The notes under the pieces: model-generated | The model's input: only the letters and a program-made list of their open reading frames with translations | Told to the model about the DNA's origin: nothing | Databases searched by the model: none | Source of the DNA: a virus | Virus record (IMG/VR): IMGVR_UViG_3300037585_004131 | Location: 1-42,899 of that record | DNA: 42,899 nt | Strand: one strand, 5' to 3' | Part shown: positions 1 through 9,300 of the stretch, one piece after another | Numbering within the stretch: position 1 is the first letter of the stretch | Layout: each line of letters begins with the position of its first letter | Made by a program: the position numbers and the translations under genes

Positions 1-1290
1 TTCTTGTGTATCGAAAGCAATTACCTCACCTCGTTCCTTTGCTTTTTCCAAAGCAGCTTCTCCTTCAAGCTGTATCCAATTGTTGCTAAATCTTGCTTGA
101 TTATCATCATCTTTAGGAAACAAAGTGGGTGCTACTAAAAACTTACCGTCTTCTTCAAAGGTTGCCATTAAGTGAGATGAAACTGTACCGTCATCGTTTA
201 AACGTTCACCGACACGCATGCTTTGAGCTTGTAATGCTTTTGTGACAAAATCTACTTTTTCATTATACTCGTTTACTCTTGCAGGGTCATTAGCATTATT
301 ACGAATAAAATTTTGCATGTCCTGTGCTATGTCAGTTTTTCTTCCTAAAAAAGATATAGCTCCCTTCCCTGTGGTTTCAAAACCAAATAAAGGGTCTAAA
401 TCAAAAACTTCTTCTGCACTTCCATCATTTTTTCTAACAGCAACTTGCCCTCCTTTTTTTGTAAATGTTAAATCATATTTACCAAACTTGTCTTGTAATA
501 TTTTAATTGTACTACTATTATCATCTTCATTAATTAATTCAGTAGTAATAGTCTTTAAATCATTATTAAGTTCTTTTAAATTTTTTACTCTGTTTTGTTC
601 GGCTTCAGCATTAAATTCAGCAAGTTCATTATCCTCATGAAATTTTTTCATTTCTTCAGCTTTCTTTTTTTCAATAGCTGTTTGTTTTTTTTCTTCAGCA
701 AGGTCAACCGCTAAGTTATCACCATCTTCAATAAGCCTATACATTTCTTCAGTAGGCATACCTAATGGACTGTTGGTTTCTGTACGTTTAAATATTTTTT
801 CAAGCTCTGCTGCTTCTATATCGTCAGATAAATTTTGTGCTGTCAAGGCATCAATCAATTCGTTTGATTCAAGTGTAAATGCGTTAACTATTTCTCTTGC
901 TTGAGTTACATCAGGAGTATCACTCTCTAGTGATTTTGATTGTATATTTTCTTTGAAAGATTCGGAAATTGAAAGTTGTTCCTCTTCTGTTAGGGGAAGT
1001 TCGCTTCTTTTGTTTATTTCTATATTTCCTAAAGGCGTTACAAAAGTATCTGTAGTATCTTCCACAACCTCGACCTCTTCTTCTTTTTTTTTTACAGGCA
1101 TCGTTACACCTACAAGTTCAGCAAATTGTTCTTTAGTTCCCTTGTATCCTTCACCGTTAACCCACTCAAATCTGTCGTCAAAAGCAGCTTGGTCTGAAGA
1201 TAAAAGAGCTATAAAATCTTCTTTAGAACCTCTATAGTCTTGGTTTTTTACAACATCTCTATAAATATTTTGTAATGCTTGTTCATTCAT
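1..1290 (-). CDS. Large internal virion-type protein, N-terminal 430 residues (runs off left edge)
   Basis: An uninterrupted minus-strand frame begins with ATG at 1290 and is still open at base 1, so only the first 430 residues are visible. The N-terminus carries two related motifs of about 30 residues (YRGSKEDFIALL near residue 18 and YKGTKEQFAELV near 48), a pattern I associate with very large phage virion proteins. A long charged helical middle (Glu/Lys-rich, likely coiled coil, about 180-240) follows. The last visible part, with MATFEEDGKFLVAPTLF then a segment ending GEVIAFDTQE, resembles a small domain often seen in large internal or polyvalent virion proteins. It starts 11 bases after the stop of the preceding gene and is the last visible member of the late operon. 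Likely an internal or ejected protein; exact role unknown. Confidence 0.8.
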   Translation of the reverse strand, partial: MNEQALQNIYRDVVKNQDYRGSKEDFIALLSSDQAAFDDRFEWVNGEGYKGTKEQFAELVGVTMPVKKKEEEVEVVEDTTDTFVTPLGNIEINKRSELPLTEEEQLSISESFKENIQSKSLESDTPDVTQAREIVNAFTLESNELIDALTAQNLSDDIEAAELEKIFKRTETNSPLGMPTEEMYRLIEDGDNLAVDLAEEKKQTAIEKKKAEEMKKFHEDNELAEFNAEAEQNRVKNLKELNNDLKTITTELINEDDNSSTIKILQDKFGKYDLTFTKKGGQVAVRKNDGSAEEVFDLDPLFGFETTGKGAISFLGRKTDIAQDMQNFIRNNANDPARVNEYNEKVDFVTKALQAQSMRVGERLNDDGTVSSHLMATFEEDGKFLVAPTLFPKDDDNQARFSNNWIQLEGEAALEKAKERGEVIAFDTQE

Positions 1291-1301
1291 AAACCTGTGT
1301 T

Positions 1302-3194
1302 TTAGTTGCCTGATGAAGCTTGTGACCAATTGAAATTACTTTCAGATGAACTTTCGTCAGAACTTTCGTCAGAACCACCTCCTCCGTTACCACCATTCCA
1401 TGCGTCTTCTCCTCTTTGACCGAATGTAGCATAACCATTTCTTCTCAACCATTGGTCTTTGCTTATCGGTACAGCAAGTAATTCGTTCACATCATTTTGA
1501 CTCATAGAAGAATTAGATTCTAATACAGTTAATATTTCTAACATCTTCTCATAAGATAGGTTGTTAGGAATAATTAAAGGCATTGTTGTAACACCCGGCA
1601 TCTTAATTTTAAATTGATTTTGTACTTTTATAACTTCACCTTTACCAAATCTTTCGAATTCAGTTTTAATACTTGTAAATGGATTATCCTTATAACTCTT
1701 TTTAAAAGCTTCAGTAGCAGGTACTAAATCTTCTCCATCTAATACCGAAGCACTTGTAATAATTTTACCCGGTTCTTCTGCTTTAGGATTTTGAGTTATA
1801 GTAAAATTAATTTCATCTGATATAACCGAAGGCTGATTTCTTAGAACTTGTTTGCCATTTACAGTTTCAAATCCCCACTCTAAATATCTCTTATTTTTTT
1901 TCGCTCTACCTATATTATCAGCTCCTAAAAATAATCCTGCTTGCTCTATGAAACTTTCAGCATCTACATTTCTATCAATTGTAACAGTCTCTGTACCATC
2001 ACTAATAGTTAGTGTATTACCATCTGAACTTATTACTTTATATTCTTTATCGTTTTTAAGACCAAAGTAAACCATAGCATCTCTTATTTGCTGTTCCGAT
2101 GTAGCCTTATATAGTTGTCCTACTTGGAAAACATCTTCGTCAAAATCTTGTCTTTCTACTTTATTTTCTCTAAAACCTGATATTTCAGACGCACTATAAC
2201 CAACTTCTTCTCTAGACATTCCACCTCTAGTCATCTCTATTAACTTCTCAACAGACTCATTAACAATCTTTTTACCTTGTGCACTATCCGTATCAAATGT
2301 CCAACGACCATTTATTTGAACTAAAGGAATCTGATTAGCTTTAGCTTTTTCATCTCCTTTTAAAAATGCATATTCATAACCTTGTAAATACTGACCTGCA
2401 AATCCTGATGCAAAATCAGGGTTAGTTAAATCAGCTCTAATTTCAGCTTCAATTAATTTTCTAAAGTTTTTGTTTTGCCATGCGTCATCTACAGATTTAA
2501 ATCCTCCTCCTGATTTTTGCCACATAGTTCCTGCTAAACCTGCATAGTCTTTTACCGCTTTAGTAAAATCTTTTTGTTTTAATATTTGACCCATGTTTGC
2601 TCTTGCACCTTTTATACTGTATATATCATTAGGGTCAGTAGAAAAAGTTTCAGTAACAACACCGGTAACGTCATCTTTTATTTTAATTCTTTTAGCTAAA
2701 TAAGGATTTCCAAATTCATCTAACTGAACACCATAATTGTTTAGGTTTTCAAATTGTTCGTTGTATGCTTTAACAGCAACCGATTGTGGATTTATTGTTC
2801 CGTCTTGAACTAATGCTTGAAAATCAGCATCTATTTTTATTTTAGATTTATTCATTTCGCTAATATTAGCGACACCCTGTTTAAGGTTGTTTCTTTGAAT
2901 GGTGTAGTCTTTAAGTTTTAAAGAACCATTTTGTAAGGCTTGGTCTTGACGAAGCCTAGCTTCTGAAACTAAATTAGCTACACTTAACATTTCCGATGCA
3001 AGGTCTGCGTTATCGCTATCAATGTTCTCATATATTTGTGCATCTAATGCAGAAGAATCTGCAGCTATATCATCTTTAATAGTTTGTCTTCTGTCTATTT
3101 CAGCTTGTATAGAATCACTAGCGTTTTTGCCAACCTCTTGCCAATTTACTCTAGCATCTTGGTCTCTTCTTATGTATCCAAAATTAGTTGCCAT
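1302..3194 (-). CDS. Putative virion structural protein, 630 aa
   Basis: The protein is soluble-looking with no signal peptide or membrane segment. The N-terminus (MATNFGYIRRDQDARVNWQ, then EVGKNASDSIQAEIDRR) is predicted helical and resembles proteins found next to internal virion genes in other marine phages. The middle is mixed alpha/beta. The C-terminus is low-complexity, with a Gly-rich stretch followed by repeated Ser/Glu (DESSDESSSES), probably disordered. It lies 1 base after the preceding 311-residue gene and 11 bases before the next, so it is co-transcribed with internal virion proteins. Its position and size suggest a virion or ejection protein; I do not recognise a catalytic motif. 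Confidence 0.8.
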   Translation of the reverse strand: MATNFGYIRRDQDARVNWQEVGKNASDSIQAEIDRRQTIKDDIAADSSALDAQIYENIDSDNADLASEMLSVANLVSEARLRQDQALQNGSLKLKDYTIQRNNLKQGVANISEMNKSKIKIDADFQALVQDGTINPQSVAVKAYNEQFENLNNYGVQLDEFGNPYLAKRIKIKDDVTGVVTETFSTDPNDIYSIKGARANMGQILKQKDFTKAVKDYAGLAGTMWQKSGGGFKSVDDAWQNKNFRKLIEAEIRADLTNPDFASGFAGQYLQGYEYAFLKGDEKAKANQIPLVQINGRWTFDTDSAQGKKIVNESVEKLIEMTRGGMSREEVGYSASEISGFRENKVERQDFDEDVFQVGQLYKATSEQQIRDAMVYFGLKNDKEYKVISSDGNTLTISDGTETVTIDRNVDAESFIEQAGLFLGADNIGRAKKNKRYLEWGFETVNGKQVLRNQPSVISDEINFTITQNPKAEEPGKIITSASVLDGEDLVPATEAFKKSYKDNPFTSIKTEFERFGKGEVIKVQNQFKIKMPGVTTMPLIIPNNLSYEKMLEILTVLESNSSMSQNDVNELLAVPISKDQWLRRNGYATFGQRGEDAWNGGNGGGGSDESSDESSSESNFNWSQASSGN

Positions 3195-3195
3195 A

Positions 3196-4131
3196 TTATC
3201 CTTTCTTTAGTTTTGCTAATGCAGTTTCTAATTGTGCAATTAAATCTGCTTGTGAATTTGTACCACTCGTCAATCCTGCATCCTTAAACATTTGATTATA
3301 TTGATTTGACGATGCTATAAAAGGATTTGCATTACCTTTATCAGGGTTCATTAAATATTTCATGTTAGCACCCGATAAATTACCTCTAATAAAATCTTCT
3401 AATTGATTACCTTCCATACCACCTATACTTGTTATATCTTCTGCTGAAAGAGAACCAAACCCTTTACCATCTAAAGATGCTACAAAATCAGGGTCACTAA
3501 GTTTAGATTGTATTCCTTCAATACCTGTCATGCCACCAAACTCAAAATTTTCTATACCTCTTGTTTGAGCATTCTTACCAAACACAGGAGCTAGTGTAGA
3601 TACTGCAGCCATCGCTGTTTGAGGAATTTGCTTTAAAAAGTCTCCTTTAAATTTTTGAGCTAGCTCTTCAGCATCAGCCGCTTTCTTTTGTGCACCTGCA
3701 AGTTCACCTAAATCTAATTGTATACCTATATCACCTTTCCTTGTAGCTTCTTCAGCTTGAACTAAATCTAAATCTTGTAATTCTTTTACTTCTTTTTCAG
3801 TTATAGATGTATTGGCTTTATTGACTGCATCAACAATTGATTGAGCACCCATATTAGGTCTATCTGATTGTTGAGCATTTTCTATAAGTGCTGCACCAAC
3901 TTTAGAAAGCTCTTCTCTTTGATTGTCATAAACTAAGCTGTTAATACTTAACTCATCATATTCGTTTACTTCAAGTTTTCCTCTAGCTTCTTTCATGAAT
4001 CTGTCAGCATCTTCTTCTGCTCCCGCTTGAATTCTTCGTTGTTTTGCTGCTGCTGCACCTGATGCCACAGTAGTTCCTGCAGACATTGCTAAACTTGCTA
4101 TTCCTAATATTGCTGCTGTTTCTAATCCCAT
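3196..4131 (-). CDS. Putative internal virion protein with hydrophobic N-terminus, 311 aa
   Basis: The first 30 residues (MGLETAAILGIASLAMSAGT and an Ala-rich continuation, then AKQRR) form a hydrophobic Ala/Gly helix followed by positive charge. This is the layout of small internal virion proteins that T7-like podoviruses eject into the envelope. Residues 35-170 are strongly helical and charged (EEDADRFMKEARGKLE, then a Gln/Glu-rich segment), consistent with coiled coil. The C-terminal third is Gly/Asn-rich. It overlaps the stop of the upstream acetyltransferase-like gene by one base and is followed directly by the 630-residue gene. A role in genome ejection is inferred from position and architecture, not from a recognised domain. 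Confidence 0.75.
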   Translation of the reverse strand: MGLETAAILGIASLAMSAGTTVASGAAAAKQRRIQAGAEEDADRFMKEARGKLEVNEYDELSINSLVYDNQREELSKVGAALIENAQQSDRPNMGAQSIVDAVNKANTSITEKEVKELQDLDLVQAEEATRKGDIGIQLDLGELAGAQKKAADAEELAQKFKGDFLKQIPQTAMAAVSTLAPVFGKNAQTRGIENFEFGGMTGIEGIQSKLSDPDFVASLDGKGFGSLSAEDITSIGGMEGNQLEDFIRGNLSGANMKYLMNPDKGNANPFIASSNQYNQMFKDAGLTSGTNSQADLIAQLETALAKLKKG

Positions 4132-4538
4132 TATAAATTTTTTATTAATTCTGTACTTTTACTCCCCTTTAAATATCCGTTAGCTAAAAATGTGTTTATT
4201 AAATTAATATTATTATTGTGAGCATATACATATTTATATTTTGTTTTTCGAGCTACATCTGTTAGTGTTTGTATTAACAAATTAAGTCCGTCTTTTCTGT
4301 GAGGTTTTTCTCTAAATTTTTTATTAGATACTATCCAATCAATCCACGCAACCTTACTGTTTGTATTATAAATAAAACCTGCACAAACAGGAGTTCCATC
4401 CCACTCAACAATTAAACCACCTACCCCATCCAAAGGTAAAAAATCTTTAACAGGAGGAGTCCATTCCCAATCTTTCCACCATCCTACTAAGATATTTTCA
4501 TAGTCACTTTCACTAAGTACCCTTACATTAAATTTCAT
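4131..4538 (-). CDS. GNAT-fold acetyltransferase-like protein, 135 aa
   Basis: Length and strand/helix order fit a minimal GNAT (Gcn5-related) domain. The central beta strands are seen in GGLIVEWDGTPVCAGFIYN and VAWIDWIVSNKKFR. A helix begins at the RKDGLNLLIQTLTDVAR segment, where the acetyl-CoA pyrophosphate loop should lie. The ending YVYAHNNNINLINTFLANGY is the familiar last helix (N-x-x-x-x-x-x-x-x-x-G-Y/F). The canonical Q/R-x-x-G-x-G/A loop is degenerate here (EKPHRKDG), so catalysis is uncertain. GNAT-like proteins are seen in the internal-virion-protein region of some podoviruses, which matches this position. It has its own predicted promoter just upstream. Role inferred; substrate unknown. 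Confidence 0.7.
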   Translation of the reverse strand: MKFNVRVLSESDYENILVGWWKDWEWTPPVKDFLPLDGVGGLIVEWDGTPVCAGFIYNTNSKVAWIDWIVSNKKFREKPHRKDGLNLLIQTLTDVARKTKYKYVYAHNNNINLINTFLANGYLKGSKSTELIKNL

Positions 4539-4544
4539 TTAGCA

Positions 4545-4552
4545 CAAAGATA
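4545..4552 (-). promoter_or_regulatory. Bacteroidetes-type -7 element (TATCTTTG)
   Basis: Read on the minus strand this is TATCTTTG, an exact match to TAnnTTTG, the -7 element of Bacteroidetes primary-sigma promoters. It lies 7 bases upstream of the ATG at 4538, in the gap after the 276-residue gene. No convincing -33 TTTG is seen. The mRNA would have a very short leader. Confidence 0.5.
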
Positions 4553-4558
4553 CTAATT

Positions 4559-5389
4559 TTAAGGATAACTTTTCATAACATCTGACTCTACAGCAAATAA
4601 CTCTGTAGCTGTAATATCACTATTAGTTAAAGTAAATCTACCATAATGACCTAGTATACCATATGATTCTGCAACTTGGTCTTTTACAGCTGCAAAATAT
4701 AATGTTCCCGCAGGTATAACTACAGCTCCCGCAGCATCAATTAAAATACTTACAATACCATTAATAGCTGAGTAAGTTATAGACTGTATCTTGCCTGCGT
4801 AAGTTAATTCGTTAGTTCCTGTTAAATCACTCCAATAAAGAAAATCATTTACATTTATTTGTGGATTTATATATGAAGCTAAACTAGAGTTTACACCAAT
4901 ATCAAATTGTACAATAGGATTAGCTACAGTACCACCTCTAGCTGCACTATTCATTATACCCATAATAGAGCGTAAAGGATATTGTTGGCTGTCAATAGGT
5001 GTTCCTATTCCTGCAACCGAACCTTCAGTTCTTAAATACGCAAACCACGCACCTTCTTTTTTAACAAATGATGTGCTGTTTATATATCCTGTAGTTTGTA
5101 TATCGCTTGTAAAATCTACACTCCACGAAGAATCAGATTCTAAATTAATTGTTTTAAATAATTTATTTTCTAAAGGAGATTCATTAAATACACTTGTAAT
5201 GGTTGAATTGTAATCTACTCCATAATAACTATTTCTTCTTTCGTTGCTGTTATGACGGTAAAGATTACCCTTATCAAATGAATAGAAGTAATTATTCATA
5301 CCTATCATATAATTAGGATGATAAGAATAAAAAGAAGGAAATCCTTTTACACCATCGCTATAACTTACTGTCATGTTTGTACAACTCAT
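4559..5389 (-). CDS. Putative tail/spike structural protein, 276 aa
   Basis: An aromatic- and Ser/Thr-rich sequence (YSYHPNYMIGMNNYFYSFDK near residues 21-40) with little charge and no membrane span, typical of beta-rich phage tail accessory proteins. The middle includes LFKTINLESDSSWSVDF and a predicted beta-strand series; the C-terminus has short strands with Gly/Asn turns. The gene sits immediately downstream of the 315-residue spike-like gene and the 1501-residue tail-hub gene in the same operon, so a part in the tail tip or receptor contact is plausible. No domain is recognised; the functional name rests on composition and neighbours. Confidence 0.7.
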   Translation of the reverse strand: MSCTNMTVSYSDGVKGFPSFYSYHPNYMIGMNNYFYSFDKGNLYRHNSNERRNSYYGVDYNSTITSVFNESPLENKLFKTINLESDSSWSVDFTSDIQTTGYINSTSFVKKEGAWFAYLRTEGSVAGIGTPIDSQQYPLRSIMGIMNSAARGGTVANPIVQFDIGVNSSLASYINPQINVNDFLYWSDLTGTNELTYAGKIQSITYSAINGIVSILIDAAGAVVIPAGTLYFAAVKDQVAESYGILGHYGRFTLTNSDITATELFAVESDVMKSYP

Positions 5390-5399
5390 ATTTTAAATT

Positions 5400-6347
5400 T
5401 TAAGGAGGACATGTGCCTACATCGATTACTACTCCGTTACTATCAACCTGCATATATCCCGTACTTGTTTTATAATATCCCGCTCCTACAGCTGAAGTTC
5501 CAAATGTGTTTGTAAATGCATAAGAATACTTCACAAGTGAATTATTTACTGCAGTAGTTCCTGAAGCAATGTAAAGGTCATCAGTTGTTCCTGTAGCATT
5601 ACATGCATCTACAGGATTTGCAAAAGATGTTGCGTTATAAGGTGTTGCAACTAATAATGCAGAACATACCGGAGAAAATAAAACGTTTGTATTAACACCT
5701 GAAACTGATAAAGGAGGAATTAAAACAGTAATTTGTACAGTCGTACTAACCGCTGTAGTTTTTGAAAATACAGCTAAATTATTAGGGTCTTGTGTTGTTG
5801 TAAAATTTGTAGTACTATTAACTGTATAACCAACATTAGTTGGGGATTGTACCCACGATGTGCCATTCCATGTAAACGATGGTTGATTGGTTACTGAAGT
5901 GCCTGCAGCTAGTGAAGTATCTCCCATCCATATGGCATCATTATTACCCGGTGATTGATATCCTTCTCCCGTAATCCAATCGTTTACTACTGTTGAGTTA
6001 TGTACTATTTGAATTCCATAACAATCATTAGCGTTTTGACTAAGAAACATTCTACTAATTCCCGCTGCGTTACCTGTATCAATTGTTAAATTATAAACAC
6101 CCGGACCTTCTGTTGTACTTCCCATAAAATATGAAAAGGCACTTAAAAAAGGTTGTGATGAACACGCTTGATTACAAGATGGACATACACCAACTGCACC
6201 TAACGTACCGCCTGTTTGTCTTCGCCATCTATTATTATAAGAATACCATCCATCAGGTGCTAATACGGACAAAGCATTGTCTGTATAAACAGCTGTAGCT
6301 GTTTGAAAATCGTTTGTATCTAAATAATAATTTACCGTTATTCCCAT
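5400..6347 (-). CDS. Putative tail tip/spike protein with Cys cluster, 315 aa
   Basis: The start MGITVNYYLDTNDFQTATAVY followed by a segment ending APDGWYSY is a pattern I recognise from tail-region proteins of Bacteroidetes phages. Residues 55-62 read CPSCNQAC (Cys 55, 58, 62), and another Cys lies three residues from the end (TCPP), so a metal site or disulfides are possible. The remainder is Ser/Thr/Asn-rich beta sequence with almost no lysine, typical of an extracellular fibre or spike. It follows the tail-hub gene by 11 bases and precedes the 276-residue gene by 10. Receptor binding is a reasonable guess, not shown. Confidence 0.7.
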   Translation of the reverse strand: MGITVNYYLDTNDFQTATAVYTDNALSVLAPDGWYSYNNRWRRQTGGTLGAVGVCPSCNQACSSQPFLSAFSYFMGSTTEGPGVYNLTIDTGNAAGISRMFLSQNANDCYGIQIVHNSTVVNDWITGEGYQSPGNNDAIWMGDTSLAAGTSVTNQPSFTWNGTSWVQSPTNVGYTVNSTTNFTTTQDPNNLAVFSKTTAVSTTVQITVLIPPLSVSGVNTNVLFSPVCSALLVATPYNATSFANPVDACNATGTTDDLYIASGTTAVNNSLVKYSYAFTNTFGTSAVGAGYYKTSTGYMQVDSNGVVIDVGTCPP

Positions 6348-6358
6348 TTTATTTTATT

Positions 6359-9300
6359 TTACGAACACCCACAACAAGCGTCTTGCTCACCTGTAGGTGA
6401 ATAACACATTTGTAATCTAAAGGTTGACCTTAAATCATATACCAAATATAAAAAATCTAAATCATTGTTTGGCATTGTAAACTCACCATAATAATTAACC
6501 GGAGCTAATGTGGTATTTGTTGTTAACCAATTTGACGCACTATCTATAGCTGTTAATAGATTCGTTATATCTGTTGAATTGTTATTATAATTTGTTGCAC
6601 TTCTTAAATATCCAAACCTATCTGATGTTGTATCAAACACATAATCATCTGAAGGTTTAAATACTGTACCTAGCTGTACTGTCGAGTTGTCAGTTGGTAT
6701 TGCATTAATACCTTGACCTCCTGTTACCTCTACAAAGCTTGAAACTAACGGACTTGTACCACTTGCGAACTGAACAAATTGAGTTGTCCTCATTGATTGA
6801 AAAGCTGCATCAGTATAATCATAATAAGTATGTATTAAAGAACCTGAACTTGAATCACTTGTAACAACAATAGTTTTAACTGTAATTTGGTCTGCTTGTG
6901 GACAGCTGACAGATAATCCTAAACTTTGTGCGTTACCGCCTGAAACTGTAACATTAACTGTAGCTGTATTAACAAGTAAATTGTTTTTATCAAAAGTTGA
7001 TGTGCCACCTCCTGTTATATCACCTGTGTTTACAACCTCAGTTCCATCATAATCTACTGTAATTTTAAAAGTAGTATTAATATCAAGAATAGGTGCAGTA
7101 TACGTTATTGCTACTTGACCCGTTGGTTGTCCTAATCTTACAATAAATGATTGTGGTGTTGATGGAGATAGAAGTCCATAATTTATAGATATACCACAGT
7201 TTTCTTCTTGTGCTTCTGCGGGTAATAAAATACAATTGTTCGATAAAACATATTCATTCATGTATGGGTCGTAACCTCCAAGTTTTTGTGTATTAAAAGA
7301 ATTAATAAATAAATCTCTAAAAAATCCACGCATCCCCATTTCTGAAACAACAGCTAACTGTTCATTTTGCATATTTGTACCACGCAATTGTAACACAGCA
7401 CCTCTTTTAGAATCTGTAAAATATTTGTCAGAACCATAACAAACAAAACTTTCAGGGTTGTTACTGATACCATAAACTTCTTTTCTTGCTATTTGTGTAC
7501 CTAAAACTTCAGGAACTGACGCTACCGCACCTCCTCCTGTAGAATCTGTTAATAAATTTTTACCTGCTAATACATAAGAAATTTTATCTTCTTGTAACAC
7601 CAAAACATCTGTCTCTCTACCAAATAATTTAACTACAGGACCAAACGAATCTTCTAATATTTTATAATTTGCTACACTAAAATTAAATTCATTTAGTCTA
7701 TTAATATTTGAAAAATCACTATACCTGCCACTATATGTTAAATCTGCAAATCTATGAGCTTCTCTATATTCTTGATTAGCTGTTGTTGTAACTCTATTAC
7801 CAACTTGTAATTCTTGACCACCAATAGAATCTAATATTTTAAAACTTTCTACACCGTTTCCAAATGAATAACAATTAAATAATGTTGTTTGTATTTTACC
7901 TGCAGTTGCTGTAGTTTGTGTTCTATTTCCTGCAAGAATTTGTGCAGCTGTTCCACCGCCATGTAATCCGGTAGTTGAAATAATAGGATAGCTTTGGTCT
8001 CCTTCATAAAAAACATCCGGCAAAGATTCTTGTGGTTCACTTTCAAAAATTATAGTATCTTCACTTCTAAAAACAGTTACTTCAATTTTAGAACATGAAC
8101 GCCTTCTACTACCTTGCCCAATACCGGAACAGCTTTCTGTACCTGTAGCACATAACCATAATCCATTATCTGTAGTACTTCTTACAAATCTATATTTATT
8201 ATCAGTTACACTATTTGCAGTCATACCTGCTTCAACTTCTGTAGGTCTGTTATTAAAAGCAAACGTACGATTAGATAATAAAGTATTTGTTGGAGGATTT
8301 CCGGCTGATGTACTTCCACCTGTCCATAATCCATCATCAAGTCTCAATCCAATATTGTCACCATCAAACCATTCTTGAAAATTAGCATAGTTAGCTGAAG
8401 AAACCAAATCTAAATCTAATTCATAAATTCTTCTTTCACATGCATTGTTACCATCACCTGTTCCTAAACGTCTAAATCTAAAATATAATTTTATACGACT
8501 ACCTTCAGGAATAGTATAGTCACTATATAAATATCCGGAAGGCTGACCCGATGAGGTATCACCTCGATTGACTAAACATGCAGCCATAGGAGAATTTCCT
8601 GAATTATCTGTACACTTTTCATTTTCTTTAAACTGAACAGCTCCTTCATCTAAAATTACATTAAAGTCATTAGGAACTATACGCATGTATGTTCCTGCCG
8701 GTGCATCTATTTGATTTGAAGAAAAAGAAGAATCAAATTTTATAAATCCTGATTGTTGAGAAACTTTTTCTAAAACTGTAGCAACAGCACAGTTACTTAC
8801 CGAGCCTGACGTATCAGCTTTAACATTAAGTCTTTGTCCTTCAGAAATTTTTTCTACATTCTCTCCCTCTAACAAAAACCAATAACCTGCTGCATTTGGG
8901 TCATTTATAAATAAATTACTATATATAGTTTCGTATGTAGTTTCTGATGGTTTTAAAACAAACTTATATCTTTTTGCCCAAAAAGGCGGTAACATATTTG
9001 TAGGTATTTCTATGTCAATATTGTTTTTAAAATCTGAAACGGAACATGGTACATGAACTGAAGAGTTAGGAGCTAGTAAAGCTGTAGATGAACGACCAAA
9101 ATCATCCATATAAACAATACCAACTGCATAGTCTCTATTACTATGTAAGCTTTCTGTATCACTTATTTTTTGAAAAGTTGCTTGGCTAGTTTGAATACTA
9201 AAATATTCTGTTATTGTTTGAGTAGGTGTGGTTACATTATTTACCCATTGCATTGCAGGAATCTGCACAATAATAGAGTCTCCTGAAACCGTAGCTGTTA

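Noticed and set aside
242-1237. Two plus-strand ORFs (242-640, 953-1237)
   Set aside because: They lie opposite the open minus-strand virion gene, and their Ser/Phe/Leu-rich sequence is what reverse reading of Lys/Glu-rich genes gives.
7849-8046. Minus-strand 65-residue ORF within the 1501-residue gene
   Set aside because: Same-strand out-of-frame ORF inside a well-supported gene; no independent signal.
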